Below are positions 33,209 through 44,920 of a stretch of 64,000 bases of DNA, in pieces. Made by a program: the position numbers and the translations under genes. The notes beneath the pieces were generated by a model. The model searched no databases and was not told the DNA's origin. It was given only the letters and a program-made list of their open reading frames with translations. The stretch lies in contig CALSCO010001326.1 in assembly GCA_943704415.1 (NCBI GenBank), positions 1 through 64,000 on the forward strand. Direction: 5' to 3'. This stretch comes from Parvularia atlantis. Lineage: Eukaryota; Opisthokonta; Rotosphaerida. The first letter of the stretch is position 1, and each line of letters opens with the position of its first letter.

Positions 33209-34034
33209 TCACTGAAGCTGGTACGGCCGGATGCCGTCGCCCTCGAGCGCGAGCGGGCGGTTGAGCACAAAGACGTTCCCGCCCGCCGACGAGTTGGACC
33301 AGATGAGCATGCGGCCCACAGCTGCGCGCGCGCGCACGCACGGCCACCGCGATTCAGCCGGCGCACTGCACATTGCGCATTTACACGTGCGCACGCACCC
33401 GGGGTCCGCTCGAGGATGGCGTACCACCGCGACGACCAGAACGAGTCGAAGACCCTGCGTATTGGCGCTGCTCAGCACCGGACGATGCGGAGTACGAGCG
33501 TGCGCGTGCGCACTTGATCGCGTAGCCGCGCGGCGTGAACCCGACCTGGCCCTGGTACAGCTGCACAGTGTTGTTGAGCACGATCATGTTGGCGACGGCG
33601 TTGTACTTGCGGCGGCGGCGTGTCAGGCACGCAGCACAAAAGCGCACGCGAGGCGCAGCCGTACGCACGAGGGAGTCGCCGTTGAGCTGCGCAAACTGGT
33701 TCTGGACCGAGGCGTCGATCGGGCAGAACACGTTGATGAAGCCCTGCTGCTGGCCCGAGAGGTAGCCGCCGTAGCCAGCGCGCTGCAGCGCGTCGGCGAA
33801 CTGGGTGCAGTTGAGCGTGTTCATGATGTCGAGCACCGAGGCCCCGTCGGGCGCGTTGTACTGCTGCAGCGGCGAGCGGACCCAGCGCGAGATGAGCGGG
33901 ATGGACCTGTCGCGCATCGACTGGCCGCCGTTCTGGCCGTTGGACTGGCCGGCGACGCTCGGTGCCAGCACGGCGACGCCCACGAGCACCACGAGCGCGG
34001 CCGCCGTGAGCTGCAGGGGCGTGTGGCGCGACAT
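33209..34034 (-). CDS. Secreted FAS1-like (fasciclin) protein
   Basis: A clear signal peptide (MSRHTPLQLTAAALVVLVGV, cleaved near VAGQ) begins the protein, followed by a Gln/Asn-rich linker. SVLDIMNTLNCTQFADALQR and YGGYLSGQQQGFINVFCPID follow. The spacing of a failing helix, a small Gly turn and an FCPxD strand resembles the FAS1 pattern TVFAPTD. A later segment, NMIVLNNTVQLYQGQVGFTP, precedes an exon I read as VFDSFWSSRWYAILERTP. The last exon ends ALEGDGIRPYQLQ. FAS1 domains mediate extracellular adhesion. The match is partial, so a lineage-specific secreted protein remains possible. The stop is at 33209-33211. Confidence 0.5.
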
Positions 34035-34335
34035 GGCGTGCGTCGCTGGCCGTGTGCGCGCGTGAGCGAGAACGAACGACGCGAGCGAGTGAGCGGGCGG
34101 GCGCGCACCAAAGGGGAGGGCGGGTGCAGGCGGATCAGGCCGTGGCGGGACGGGCGCGCGCGCTTATATGGCGCGCAGGCACCCGCGCGGCGCGAGACTG
34201 CCCGCGTGGCAGTCCGGGCGCGGGCCGGTGCCGCGGTGACGCACTGTGCGCGTCGGTGACGGCCTGAGTGGCAGCACGTGCGCTGCTCGCCGGCATGCTG
34301 TGACACGCGTGTCTATTTCGGCCGACGAGCGACGC
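34035..34335. other. 301-bp divergent promoter region, FAS1-like / SLC35B1
   Basis: No coding sequence is seen between the two divergent start codons. The region is GC- and purine-rich and holds one TATA-like site on the minus strand (34164-34171), while GAGCGAGC-type runs occupy 34060-34095. Confidence 0.6.
34164..34171 (-). promoter_or_regulatory. TATA-like box for the FAS1-like gene
   Basis: CCATATAA on the minus strand, about 130 bp upstream of the FAS1-like start codon, stands alone in a GC-rich gap. It would also read TTATATGG towards SLC35B1. Confidence 0.45.
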
Positions 34336-35587
34336 ATGGCACGGCTGCGGCGTGGCGACGAGCACGCGGCGCCGCCGGGTCCCGCGGTGCTGCCCGCGCA
34401 CGACGCGCCCAAGCCGCCCAGGCCGCAGACGCGGTGGGAGCGCGTGACGGGCTTGCCGGTCGCGCGCCTGCTGTTCTGCGTGGCTGGGATCAACGCGAGC
34501 TTCCTGTACTGGGGCGTGCTGCAAGGTGCCGGGGCCGCCTGCGCGCGCGGTGGACGCGGTGCGACGCATTGACCCTGCGCGCGTGCGGCCCGCGTGCGCT
34601 GCAGAGCGCGTGACGACGCGCCACTACGGCGCCGAGGGCGACATGTTTGAGAGCGTGCTCGTGATGCAGCTCGCCCAGGCCGTCGTCGCCGGCGCGATCG
34701 CCCTGCCACTCGCGCTCCTCCGCGGCAACGACCTCGCCTCGCGCCTCACGCGCGACCAACTGCTGCGCTTCTTCACGATCGGGCTGACGGGTGCGCGCCC
34801 ACGCCGCGCCGCGCCACATCGCGCCACGCTGCACGTGCTGACACACGCGGCTCGCCTCTCATCGCAAGGCTCCGTCGGCGCGTTCCTCGGCTACTCCGCG
34901 CTCGACTACGTCACGTACCCGTTCCAGATCCTGCTCAAGTCGTTCAAGCCCGTGCCCATCCTTGTGACGCACTCGCTGCTCTATGGCCGCCGCTTCCCGT
35001 GGCACACCTACGCCGGCGTCGCGCTGGTCACGGCCGGCGTGGCCTCGTTCATGCTGCTCAAGCCAGGCTCGTCCGCGGCCGGCGCGACGCAGAGCCTCGT
35101 TGGCGTGGGCCTGGTTATGCTCAACCTGGCGCTGGACGGGTACACCAACTCGACCGAGGACGACATGAAGGCCAAGTACCACCTGAGCGGGTTCGAGTTC
35201 CAGGTGTTCTACAACCTGGCCCAGACCGTCCTGCTCGGCGTGTTCCTGCTCCTGCCGATCACGGACGACCTGCCCGCGGCGATCGCGTTTTGGGCGCGCC
35301 ACCCGGAGAACATGCTCGACATCGCGCTGTTTGCGGTGTGCGGCGCCGTGGGGCAGCTGTTCATCTTCCTCACGGTCGAGCTCTTTGGCACGGTCGAGCT
35401 GGCCGTGGCGACGGTCACGCGCAAGCTGTTCTCGATCATCATCTCGGTCCTGCTGTACGGGCACCGCATCCTCCCGGCGCAGTGGGCCTGCGTCGCCGTC
35501 GTGTTTGCGGGCATCACGCTCGAGTCGCTCGGCAAAAAGCTGCTGCCGGGCGCCGAGCCGGCGCAGGCACAGAAGAAGACGCAGTGA
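34336..35587 (+). CDS. SLC35B1: SLC35B1-like UAA-family nucleotide sugar / ATP-ADP transporter
   Basis: ER membrane transporter of the UAA family. SLC35B1 has been linked to UDP-galactose and to ATP/ADP exchange across the ER. Near residue 50 is ARLLFCVAGINASFLYWGVL, and splicing then gives QERVTTRHYG, the family GxxQExxT motif. Many hydrophobic helices follow: GAFLGYSALDYVTYPFQILL, KSFKPVPILVTHSLLYGRRF, FTNST-type GYTNSTEDDMK, and AVATVTRKLFSIIISVLLYG. The C-terminus LGKKLLPGAEPAQAQKKTQ carries a KKxx ER-retrieval signal. Only two or three introns interrupt it, unusually few here. An earlier in-frame ATG at 34246 is possible but would add an unconserved stretch. Confidence 0.9.
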
Positions 35588-35646
35588 AGCACATGTATGC
35601 ATTGCGCGTACACACCGATTCTTAGCGCGACGCACCCCCGCTATCC

Positions 35647-38600
35647 ATGGGCGTCCCCAAGGTGGGCGCGTGCCCGTTGGCGCAACGCGCGTTCGCTGAC
35701 GCCCGCGCCGCCGCCGCAGTTCTTCCGCTACATCAGGCGCGCGCCACACCGCACACATCTGCCGCCACTAACGCGCCCGGACAGCGAGCGCTACCCGCTC
35801 ATCTCGCAGCTCGTCGCCGACAACCGCATCTCCGAGTTTGGTGCGCGGCGCTCGCTTGGCCCGCGCGCGAGAGCATGGCGCTCACGGCCCTCGTGCGCAG
35901 ACAACCTGTACCTCGACATGAATGGCGTACGCCGCTGCTTGCTGCTTGCTGCACGTGGGGGGCGGGGGCGCGGGGAGGCTCACGGCGCGCGCAGATCATT
36001 CACGCTTGCACTCACAACGACGACGAGCCGACGCTGTCAATGACCGAGGAGCAGATGTTTGCGGGCATCATGCGCTACATCGACCAGCTGTTCGAGGTCA
36101 TCCAGCCGCGCCGGCTGTTTTACCTCGCCGTCGACGGTGACGCCGCTGCACGCGCGCGCTCTCGTGTGCTTAACCGGGGCGAACCGAACGAACGGCAGGC
36201 GTCGCGCCCCGCGCCAAGATGAACCAGCAGCGCGCGCGCCGGTTCAAGTCGAAGCGCGAGGCGCAGGAGCGTGCCGCGCAGGCCGCGCGGTCGGCCGCCA
36301 AGAACGGCGGCGGCGCCGCGGTGTCCACCGAGCCGCCCTTCGACAGCAACTGCATCACGCCAGGCACGTCTTGTGAACACATCCGCGAGCACGGCCTGAC
36401 CCGCGACGCGCCACGCCAGGCACCGACATGATGACGCGCCTGTCGGTACACCTCAAGTACTACATCGCCCTGCGCATCAAGGAGGACCCGCGCTGGCGCA
36501 GCATCCGCGTCATCTTCTCGGGCTACGAGGCGCGCGCTGCACCCGACGTGACGCGCTCGAGCCGCCCGGCTCACACGCACGTGCCAGGCGCCCGGCGAAG
36601 GCGAGCACAAGATCATGTCGTTCATCCGCTCGCAGCGCTCCCTGCCCGACTACGACCCCAACACGCGGCACTGCCTGTACGGGCTGGACGCGGACCTGAT
36701 TATGCTCGGGCTGGTCTCGCACGAGACGCACTTTGCGCTGCTGCGCGAGGAGGTCACGTTCGGGCCAAAGAAGCACAAGTGCGTCTGCGCTGCACACTTC
36801 ATGGCGCTGAGACATGCGCGCACGTACACGTTCACAGGGCCAAGCACACGGGCACGCGCTTCTACCTCATGCATCTCTCGCTCTTCCGCGAGTTCCTCGA
36901 CCTCGAGTTTGGCGCCGCCCGCGAGCAGCTGCCGTTCGCGTACGAGGTCGATCGCGTCGTCGACGACTTTGTGCTGCTCGCGTACTTTGTCGGCAACGAC
37001 TTTCTCCCGTCCCTGCCGTCGCTCTACATCCCCAACGGCTCGCTCGCCGTCATGTTCCAGCTCTACAAGCGGCTGCTGCCGAAGCTCGGTCCGCGCGCGC
37101 GCGCGCGCCATCGCCCTGCGCCGCGCGTGCGCTCACATACATGCCCGCAGGCGGCTACATGAACGAGCGCGGTACGCTCAACCTGCAGCGCGTCGAGATG
37201 TTCCTGCGCGAGCTGGCCGAGAACGAGCGCACGATCTTTGACAGCGAGATGGCCGACAAGGCCTGGCTCAAGAACCGCCTGCTTAGCAGAGCAAACCCGG
37301 CGCGGCCGGACGAGAAGGGTGCGTCGCCGCGCGCCCGCTGTGAGCCAGCAGGCGTGCTGACGAAGACGGTCCTGTGCGTGCGCGCTTGCAGAAGAGCCCC
37401 GTGTAGTGCTCACGTCTAGCCAGTGCGTCGTCTTTGACCAGATCAAGAATTTTTTCCTCAACTTTAGCACGGCCGACATCGAGGAGCTCCGTGCGTGGCG
37501 GCGCGGGCAGGCGTGCGCACGCGCGTGCTGCTCACGCCCAGCGCGCGCTCGCAAGGGGTGTACGCGCCCGAGGTCCCGGTCGACATGGAGAACGAGCTGT
37601 GCTTCCCGGCCACGCTCAGCTCCAAGGACCGCCAGTTTGCCGCGCGCGTGGCTGACGAGCTGTGCCTGTCGCACGAGGTCATCGGATCCGGTGCGCCGCC
37701 GCGCGCAGCGGGTGCGTGCGGCGTGCTGAGGTCTCTGCGGTGCGCGGCAGGCAAGGACCGCTCGCTCGTGGTGTGGCAGGACGAGCAGCTCAACCTGGCG
37801 CACATGATGGAGCCCGGGCACTTTGCGCGGGTGATCGCGCGGTACGAGAACGCCGTGATCCGCAACGACGACTTTGTGGAGGTCGACGATGCCAACGTGC
37901 GTGCCGAGGCACGTGCGACCGCGCGGCCGCTGCTAAGCAGTGGCGCAGCGCGAGGCGTACGAGGCGGCGTTTGCCGAGTGGAAGCGCAACTACTACCGCA
38001 CCAAGCTCAAGATCGACCCGAGCGACGTAAGCGGTGTGTGCCGGACGCCCTGTGCTCGTTGCGCCGTGCGTTCATCGCCCGGTCGCGCCAGCGGTCAAGG
38101 CCGTGCGCAACAGCTACGTCGAGGGCCTGCAGTGGGTGCTGCACTACTACTACGACGGCGTCGCGTCGTGGTCGTGGTACTTCCCCTACCACTACGCTCC
38201 GCTCATGTCGGACCTGGTCGACCTGCACGAGGTACCGATCCACTTTGAGCTTGGTGCGTGCCCGCCGTGTGCACGCGCAACGTGCGCGTGGGCCAACATC
38301 TGCCCGCGCACGCAGGGAAACCGTTCCAGCCGTTTGAGCAGCTGCTGGCCGTGCTGCCGCCGCAGTCGCTGGTGCGTCGCCGTCCGGCCGCGCCGCGTGC
38401 CGCACGCTGATGCGCGGCGCTGGCCGCAGCCGCTCGTGCCGCCCGTGTACCGCCCGCTGATGATGGCGGAGGAGTCGCCCATCCGCGACTTTTACCCGCT
38501 GCACTTCGAGTCGGACCTGAACGGGAAAAAGAACGATTGGGAGGCCGTCGTGCTGATCCCGTTCATCGACCAGCAGCGCCTGCTGCGCGCAATGCAGCCG

Positions 38601-41600
38601 TACAACGAGCGCCTGAGCAAGGAGGAGCAGATGCGCAACAGTGCGTGCGAGGCCGCGCGAGTGGTCCGGGCGGGCTCACGTGCGGGGCCTGCCGCGCGGT
38701 CGCAGGCTTCGGCCCAGAGCTCGTGTTCACGTACGACGGCACCAAGGACTACGCCTTCCCGTCGCCGACCGCCGGCGCGCTCTTCCCGGACATTGCGCAC
38801 TGCCCCGTCGCCGTGCAGGTGCGATGCGCGCACGGTTCGCGGAAGGTGACGCTCACGCGCGCTGCGGCAGATCTTTGTCAACCCGGACGTGCCGCGCGAC
38901 AAGGGCTTCCGCCAGGGCCGGCTGCCCGGGGCGCTCTTTGGCGTGGACGGTGCGCGCCACGTGTGCGTGCTGCGAGGGCTTGGCGACTGACGCACCGCGC
39001 CGGGTAGCGCTCGCCGGCTTCCCCACGTTGTACACCCTCCCGATCAGAGCCGAGCTGCGCATGCATGGCGTGCGCGTGTTTGACGCCGAGAGCAAGTCCG
39101 AGAGCCACGTCGTGACGCTGATGACGCCGCAGGAGGTGCGTGCGCCGCCGCTGGCGCTGGTGGTGCGTCCTGAGCACGCGCGTTGCAGCCGCCCGAGGCA
39201 GTCGCGGCAAAGCTGCTTGGCAACAAGTGCTACGTCGGCTGGCCGTTCTTGATCGAGGCGATCGTCGTGGGCGTGTCGACCAACCTGTTCACGTACCAGC
39301 GGCGCGTCACAGCGGGTGCGCGCGTGCGGTGTTTGCTGCGCTGCAGGGCGCTGACGGCACGTGCAGGCAACAAGAACGTGGGCAAGATTGCCGTGGACGC
39401 GCTGCCGCAGCCGAACGGCGCCGCAGTGGAGGCGTGGGAGCGCAAGGCCGACCAGATCGAGACCGAGTACTCGAAGCGGGGCATTCTCACGGGCGTGATC
39501 GGCACGCTCGTGCACGTAAAGCCGCTCAAGGCACGTCCTCGCTCGCGCGGACGCACCGTGGCATGCGCTGACGGCACCGCGAGCAGGGGCTCAAGCGGCA
39601 GCAGGACGGCAAGATTGTGAAGGAATACGACCACATCGAGCAGCTTGTGCCGGACCTGGCCGTGGTCGAGCACGTCAAGAACGAGGATAAGCGCTTCATG
39701 GAGCGGCTCGCGCCCGCGCTCGAGGTGCGTCTCAGTGCACGGCCGCAGCGCGGATGTGTTCACTCCGGGCGCAGGACGAGATGCCGCTCGGGTCGCACGT
39801 GCTCTACCTGGCCCCTCAGCCGTACGGCTGCCTCGCGACGGTCGAGGGTGAGTGCCGCCGCCGCGCGGCCTGCGGGTGCACAATGCTGAGATGGGGGTGC
39901 GCGCAGCCGTGGACAACATCCGCGAGGTCGTGAGCGTGTCGCTGCACGACGAGGCCCAGAGCATCGCGGCCAGCGCCAAGCCGGTCGCGATCAGCCGCGT
40001 CGAGGAGGTGCGCTGCGCTACTCTACATAGTTGGGCACTAGGCAGACGGCGTTCGTGCGTGTACACAGGAGTACTACGAGTCGGCGGTTGTCGCGCGGAC
40101 CCTGGGCATCTCGGTCAATGCGCTCTTCCGCCTGACCGGCAGCATCATGGTGCGCGCAGCCGCGCTGGCAGGCAGCTGCGCGCACGACACCGATCGGCTC
40201 ATACACCGGTGCGCAGGTGCTGCCAACGGACGGCAGCAGCGTGGTCAACATTGGTCTCAACCTCAAGTTCCACCACAAGGGCCTGCGGGTGCGCCCGCGC
40301 GCGATGCGCCCGCGAGCGTCGCCTGAGCACCGCGCGCGCAGGTCGTCGGCTTCTCGCGCATGGCCAACAAGCGCTGGGAGTTTTCGCAAGCGACGATCGA
40401 CCTCCTGCACAACTACCGCGCGCGCTTCCCGGACCTGTTTGCGTGCGCCGCTGTGCAGCGCTCGCGCTCGCAGCCCGCTCACGGCCGGCGCGGCGCGCAG
40501 CACGCTCCTGAGCACGGAGGCCGAGAACAACCAGTACCTGGAGAGCGATCTGTTTCCGCGCGACGCAGCGCCTGGCCAGGGTGCGTGCCGTGGGCATCGA
40601 GCGCACGCCCACTGATGCGTCGTGCGCCATTCAGGCCTGGACAGCGTGCGCCAGTGGCTGCGGGCGACAGGCGTCGACAGCCTGCAGCGCGTGTCGGTCA
40701 CGTCGGAGCGCCTCACGGCCGCCGAGGTCGCGCGGGCGGCAGCCGAGATCGACCAGCGCCTTGCGGCGCAGACCGCAGCAGCGCTCTCGGGCGCGCCGCC
40801 GGCCAAGCGCGTGCTCACCGGCATCAAGCCCGCGCTCGTCCTCACGCCCGAGCTCGCGCTCTTCCGCCTCGGCAACCAAACCTTCCGTCTCGGCGACCGC
40901 GTGCGTCTGTGCACGTGGCTGGCCATCGGCTTTGGCTCGTGGGGCACGGTCGTCGCTGTTGAGCTGCCCAAGGTGCGGCCGCGCCTCTGACACGTCGGCG
41001 CACGCTCACGCTCCGCGCAGGTGCAAGTGCTGCTCGACCAGGCCACATCGCACGCCGGCACGCTCGAGGGCCTGTGCCCGCAAGGCCGCGGCGTCGAGGT
41101 GGACGCGTTCGGCCTGCTCAACCTCAGCCGGCCTGTGGCGCCCATCGGTGCGAGCTGCTGCCAGTGGCGCACTGGCAGCGCGCTGATATTGCTGTGCCCC
41201 GCAGGCGTGCCGCACAGCGCTCAGCAGCCAGCAGCCGCCGCTGCCGCCGCAGACACGGCCGGCGCGCCCTCGGCACGCGCACGCAGCGGACGTGCCTCCA
41301 AGGGCGCGGCCGCCCCGGCGGCGCCGCAGAAGGGCCCTGTGAAGATCCTGCAGCGTGGCGCTGACCCCAAGCCGCTCACGGTCTCGTATGCCGAGATGGT
41401 CGGCGCCGAGACCAGCAACGGCGCTCGCAAGCCCAATCAGCAGCAGCCGTCGTCGCACGGCATGCCCGTGATTATGGCGCCGCGGCCGCCGACTTTTGTG
41501 CCGTCGTTCCTCGACACGCCCGCGCCCGCGCCCATGCTGGTGCCATCTGTGCCGCTCGCGGATCTCCAGGCCGTGCTCGCCGGCGGCCGCCCGCCCGCCG

Positions 41601-41965
41601 CCATCTCGGCCCTGCTCGCGCCGCGCCCGCCCGCGGACCCCGGCCAGCAGCTGCTGAACGCGCTCAAGGTGCCCGAACCCGTCGCAGTGCACAAGAACGG
41701 CTCGGCGCCGATGCTGCCCGCTGGTATGCCAACCTACGCTTACGTCCCGCCGGAGCTGCGGCTCTTCTCCGGCCCGCCCGTGCCGATGCCCGTGCCGATG
41801 CAGTCGTACCCGGCGATGGTCGTTGCGCGGCCGCACCAAGCCCCGCGCCCGCCGCCCGCTGCCGGCCCGTCGCCGTTTGTGCCGCTGCAGGCGCAACGCC
41901 CGAAGAAGACGCCGAGCGCGCCGGGGGCGCCAGCGACCGCGCCGCAGCCGGCGTCGGGGCCGTGA
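35647..41965 (+). CDS. XRN1: XRN1 5'-3' exoribonuclease
   Basis: Cytoplasmic exonuclease that degrades decapped mRNA. The first exon encodes only MGVPK and joins FFRYIR. Active-site blocks of the CR1 and CR2 regions follow: [13 protein letters not shown] after splicing, [64 protein letters not shown] and [12 protein letters not shown], then [20 protein letters not shown]. The acidic residues that hold magnesium are all visible. Tower, PAZ-like and SH3-like regions follow ([33 protein letters not shown]). The C-terminal ~250 residues, encoded by a long last exon, are proline-rich and probably disordered, ending PQPASGP. About twenty short introns are inferred. Presence of the long C-terminus favours XRN1 over XRN2. 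Confidence 0.94.
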
Positions 41966-42277
41966 GTGGCGTGTGGTGTACGTGCTGTCACGGGCTGGTG
42001 AGACCGAATGCCAGTGCCGCCAGACATGACAAGCGATGGCCTGCTGCAACACGGCCTACGCCCAAGTCGGGTGGTGACTTGCCGGTTCTCGCGGCGTCAC
42101 CGGCGGCGTGTGCGCGCATGCGCTCGGTGACGAGTTCGACTCGGAGCAGCTCTTTTTGCATCGCTTGAGCGCTCCTGCGCATCTCGACCGTCGGATGAGG
42201 TGAACGACTTGAAGTGCGTGTGCTTTCTGTGACGGTCTCTGGCATCATAGCACGCAGTACAGCTCGCACTTCACGCG
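41966..42277. other. 312-bp convergent gap XRN1 / CENP-I
   Basis: No gene is recognised. The gap contains TGTACGTGCTGTCACGG shortly after the XRN1 stop. Otherwise it is mixed-composition sequence with several stops in all frames, less GC-rich than the flanking exons. It presumably holds both 3' UTRs. Confidence 0.6.
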
Positions 42278-44872
42278 TCACACGGCGCCCTGCGACACCT
42301 GCAGCTTGACGAGCGACTGGATGAACGTGTGCATAAACTCGTGCACGCCCGCGAGCCCCTCCGCCTTAAGGAAGGCGAGCAGCTTGACACTGTGCCCGCG
42401 CATGGGATCAGCCGCAATGCACCAGCGCACCGCCGTGCGAAGCGTGCACCGCAGCTCGGCGTAGTTGGCCACCGACAGGCCAAGCGCGCGCGGCCTGAAC
42501 GGTCCGGGCTGGAGCATCTCGGGCGCCTCGCGCAGCTGCGCCACTGCCGCTGCGTGGTCAGGGCGAGGGCGCATATGCATGCGCGGCGCGAGCGCACCGT
42601 CGCCGCCGAGGGACTCGATGAAGCGGCGCGTGAAGCCCGCAAACGCGCTCGAGTGCACGAGCGAGAGCGCGTACATGCGCTCGTTGCACGCCGCAAGCGC
42701 GTCGCTGTCGCGGACGTCAGTATACGCCCATCAACACGGGCGCGTCGGCCGCGCACCACGACAGCGCCTCAAACAGCAGCGTCTCGTCGCCGCCGCCGGG
42801 CAGCTTCATGCGCCAGAGCGCGCTGCTGATGTCGAGGATGAACACGTTGAACTCGCGCACGCGCTCGAGGCCATTGAGCAGGCTGTGCGTGCGTGTGCGA
42901 TTTGTCAGCATTCGTGCGCACAGGATCACGCAGCCGACGCACCCGGCGCCGCTGTAGCCCTCAAACTCGATCGCGACGGCGTTGTTCTTGTTGTCGCGCT
43001 TGAGCGTGTCGTACGCGGCCTTGTACCTGCGGGCCTGCGGTCAGGCGCGTGGCGGCCCGCAGGCCGATGCACGCACTGCGCGACCATGCCGCACAGACGC
43101 GACACGGCCATCGCGGTCGATGACAACAGGCAGTGCTGCACCACCGACGCGGACGGGATGGCCACGAACGGGATGCCGTGGCTCGGGTGCAGCACGCACA
43201 CCTGCGCGCGCGGCGCACAGGCAGCGCGTCAGCTCCGTCGCGGCAGGGCAAAGTGCACGCTGCGGCCGCACCTGCTCGTAGAACGACAGCGCCGCGTGCT
43301 CGAGCGCCACGTGCCCCTGCTCGAGCTGGAAGGCGCTGACGAGCAGGCGGTCCACGTGCGACACGAGCTCGTACAGCGTCTTGAAGTGGTCGACGTCGTC
43401 CGGGATGCCCTGTGCGCATGCATCACGTACGTCAGCTCGAGACCCGGTGCCGCCTCGTGCGCGCCTGTAGCGCCGCGTGCGTGCGCTCCTTGGACCGGGC
43501 AAAGTGCGTCTTCCAGTCAAACAGCGCCCAGTAGCCCACGACGCGCGCGTACGTGCCCACGAGCCGGCACTGTGTGTAGCGCCACCGCATCAGCCGCCCT
43601 CCTGCGATCGCGCGCGCCCGTGCACCTTCCACGCGACGTCGCTCAGCAGGAACAAGCGCTGCAGCGGCGCGAAAAAGTCGGTGTAGAGGTCTACCATCGT
43701 ATGCCGCGTGAGCCTTGAGGCGGCGTGTGCGGTACGCGCGCCACACCCTCGAACGCGCGCGGACGGATCTTGGCCAGGAGCGCAAAGACGTGCTCGGCGT
43801 GCGCGTGGCCGTTCCACGTCTTGAGGTACGACGCGAGCGAGCGGTCAAACATGCCCGGGTCCTCCTCGGCCGGCGCGGCGTGCTGCTGAGGCTGCTGGCC
43901 AGGCGGTGGCGGCGGCAGGCGCGGCGTCTTGCGGCCGAGCGTGCCCTGCTGCGGCGCCCGCGTGAGCCGCACGCCAATGTCGGCCCCGCAGCCAATCGGC
44001 GCACCATCCGCCGCGCGCCGCCCACCGGCGCGACCTTGACGGCGACCCACTGCGGCTGGTGCAGCTTGTAGATTGCGAGTAGGTTCATCAGCGCGGGCTC
44101 GGCGCCGACGCGGTGGTACAGGTCCATGCTGCGCGCGCGCGCGTGAGCCGCCGCGTCTTCACGATCGGTGCACCGCACGCACAGCTTGTTGCAGCGGAAC
44201 AGCTTGACGTGCTCGTGCGTGGTGAGGCGGTAGAGCAGCTGGCACAGCAGCGGCCTTGGGGCGGAGCGGGAGCGGCCGTTGTCATGCGGCGTGTCCCCCC
44301 GCAGCCGCCTTCGCATCGCGCGCACCGCAGCGACTCGTACTCGAGGTAGTGGAACAGCACGCCGTACAGCTGCACCAGGCGCCGCACGTCATCGAGGCGG
44401 TCCCAGACGAGCACGAGCCACTTGAGCACGAGGCCCTGTCCGCATCGACGGCCTGAGCACATGGCAAGAGCGTCCGACACGCACCTTGAACACGACCGAG
44501 TGCTCCTGGCTGTTGAGGCAGCCGAGGACGAGCACGGCCGCCTCCTCCGGCACGGCGGCGCGCGGCACGGCGGCGCGCAGCACGCGGCGTGTCACGCCGT
44601 CGCGCCACGTGGCGAACCCGCGCGGCAGCGAGCCGTCGGGCACGGCGCCGCGGCGGACGAGCGCCGTGACGAGCGCGAGGACCGCGTCCGGTGCGAGGCC
44701 CTCCGCGAGCGCCAGCGCGGCCACAGCGCGGTCCACGGCGGCGCGGTCGACGTCGGCGGCGCCGGCGCCGTGCTCGAGGGCCGCTGCGGCGCCGCGTGAG
44801 GCGCGCGTGAGGCGCAGAGAGAGAGCGACGCGTCGCACCTTTGACCGCTGCCACGGTGGCTGTTGCGTCCAT
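42278..44872 (-). CDS. CENPI: CENP-I (Mis6) inner kinetochore protein
   Basis: Component of the constitutive centromere-associated network, linking CENP-A chromatin to the kinetochore. The first exon MDATATVAAVK splices to AALEHGAG and then LALAEGLAPDAVLALVTALV, equivalent to the animal start. EEAAVLVLGCLNSQEHSVVF, LKWLVLVWDRLDDVRRLVQL and YGVLFHYLEYESLR precede the most diagnostic block, PLLCQLLYRLTTHEHVKLFR, followed by MNLLAIYKLHQPQWVAV. Later segments include VDLYTDFFAPLQRLFLLSDV, VHPSHGIPFVAIPSA-like and SVKLLAFLKAEGLAGVHEFM, the last matching the human C-terminus. The whole is HEAT-like helical. The stop is at 42278-42280. It is divergent from ketopantoate reductase, with only 48 bp between start codons. 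Confidence 0.87.
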
Positions 44873-44920
44873 CGCAAGCACACCCAGCCGCTGTAGATCA
44901 AAGCACACTCGGCCGTACAC
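44873..44920. promoter_or_regulatory. 48-bp bidirectional promoter, CENP-I / ketopantoate reductase
   Basis: The entire interval between two divergent start codons is 48 bp. It is one of the shortest in the window, and TGTAGATCAAAG is the only AT-rich piece. Both 5' UTRs and core promoters must fit here or overlap coding sequence. Confidence 0.5.
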
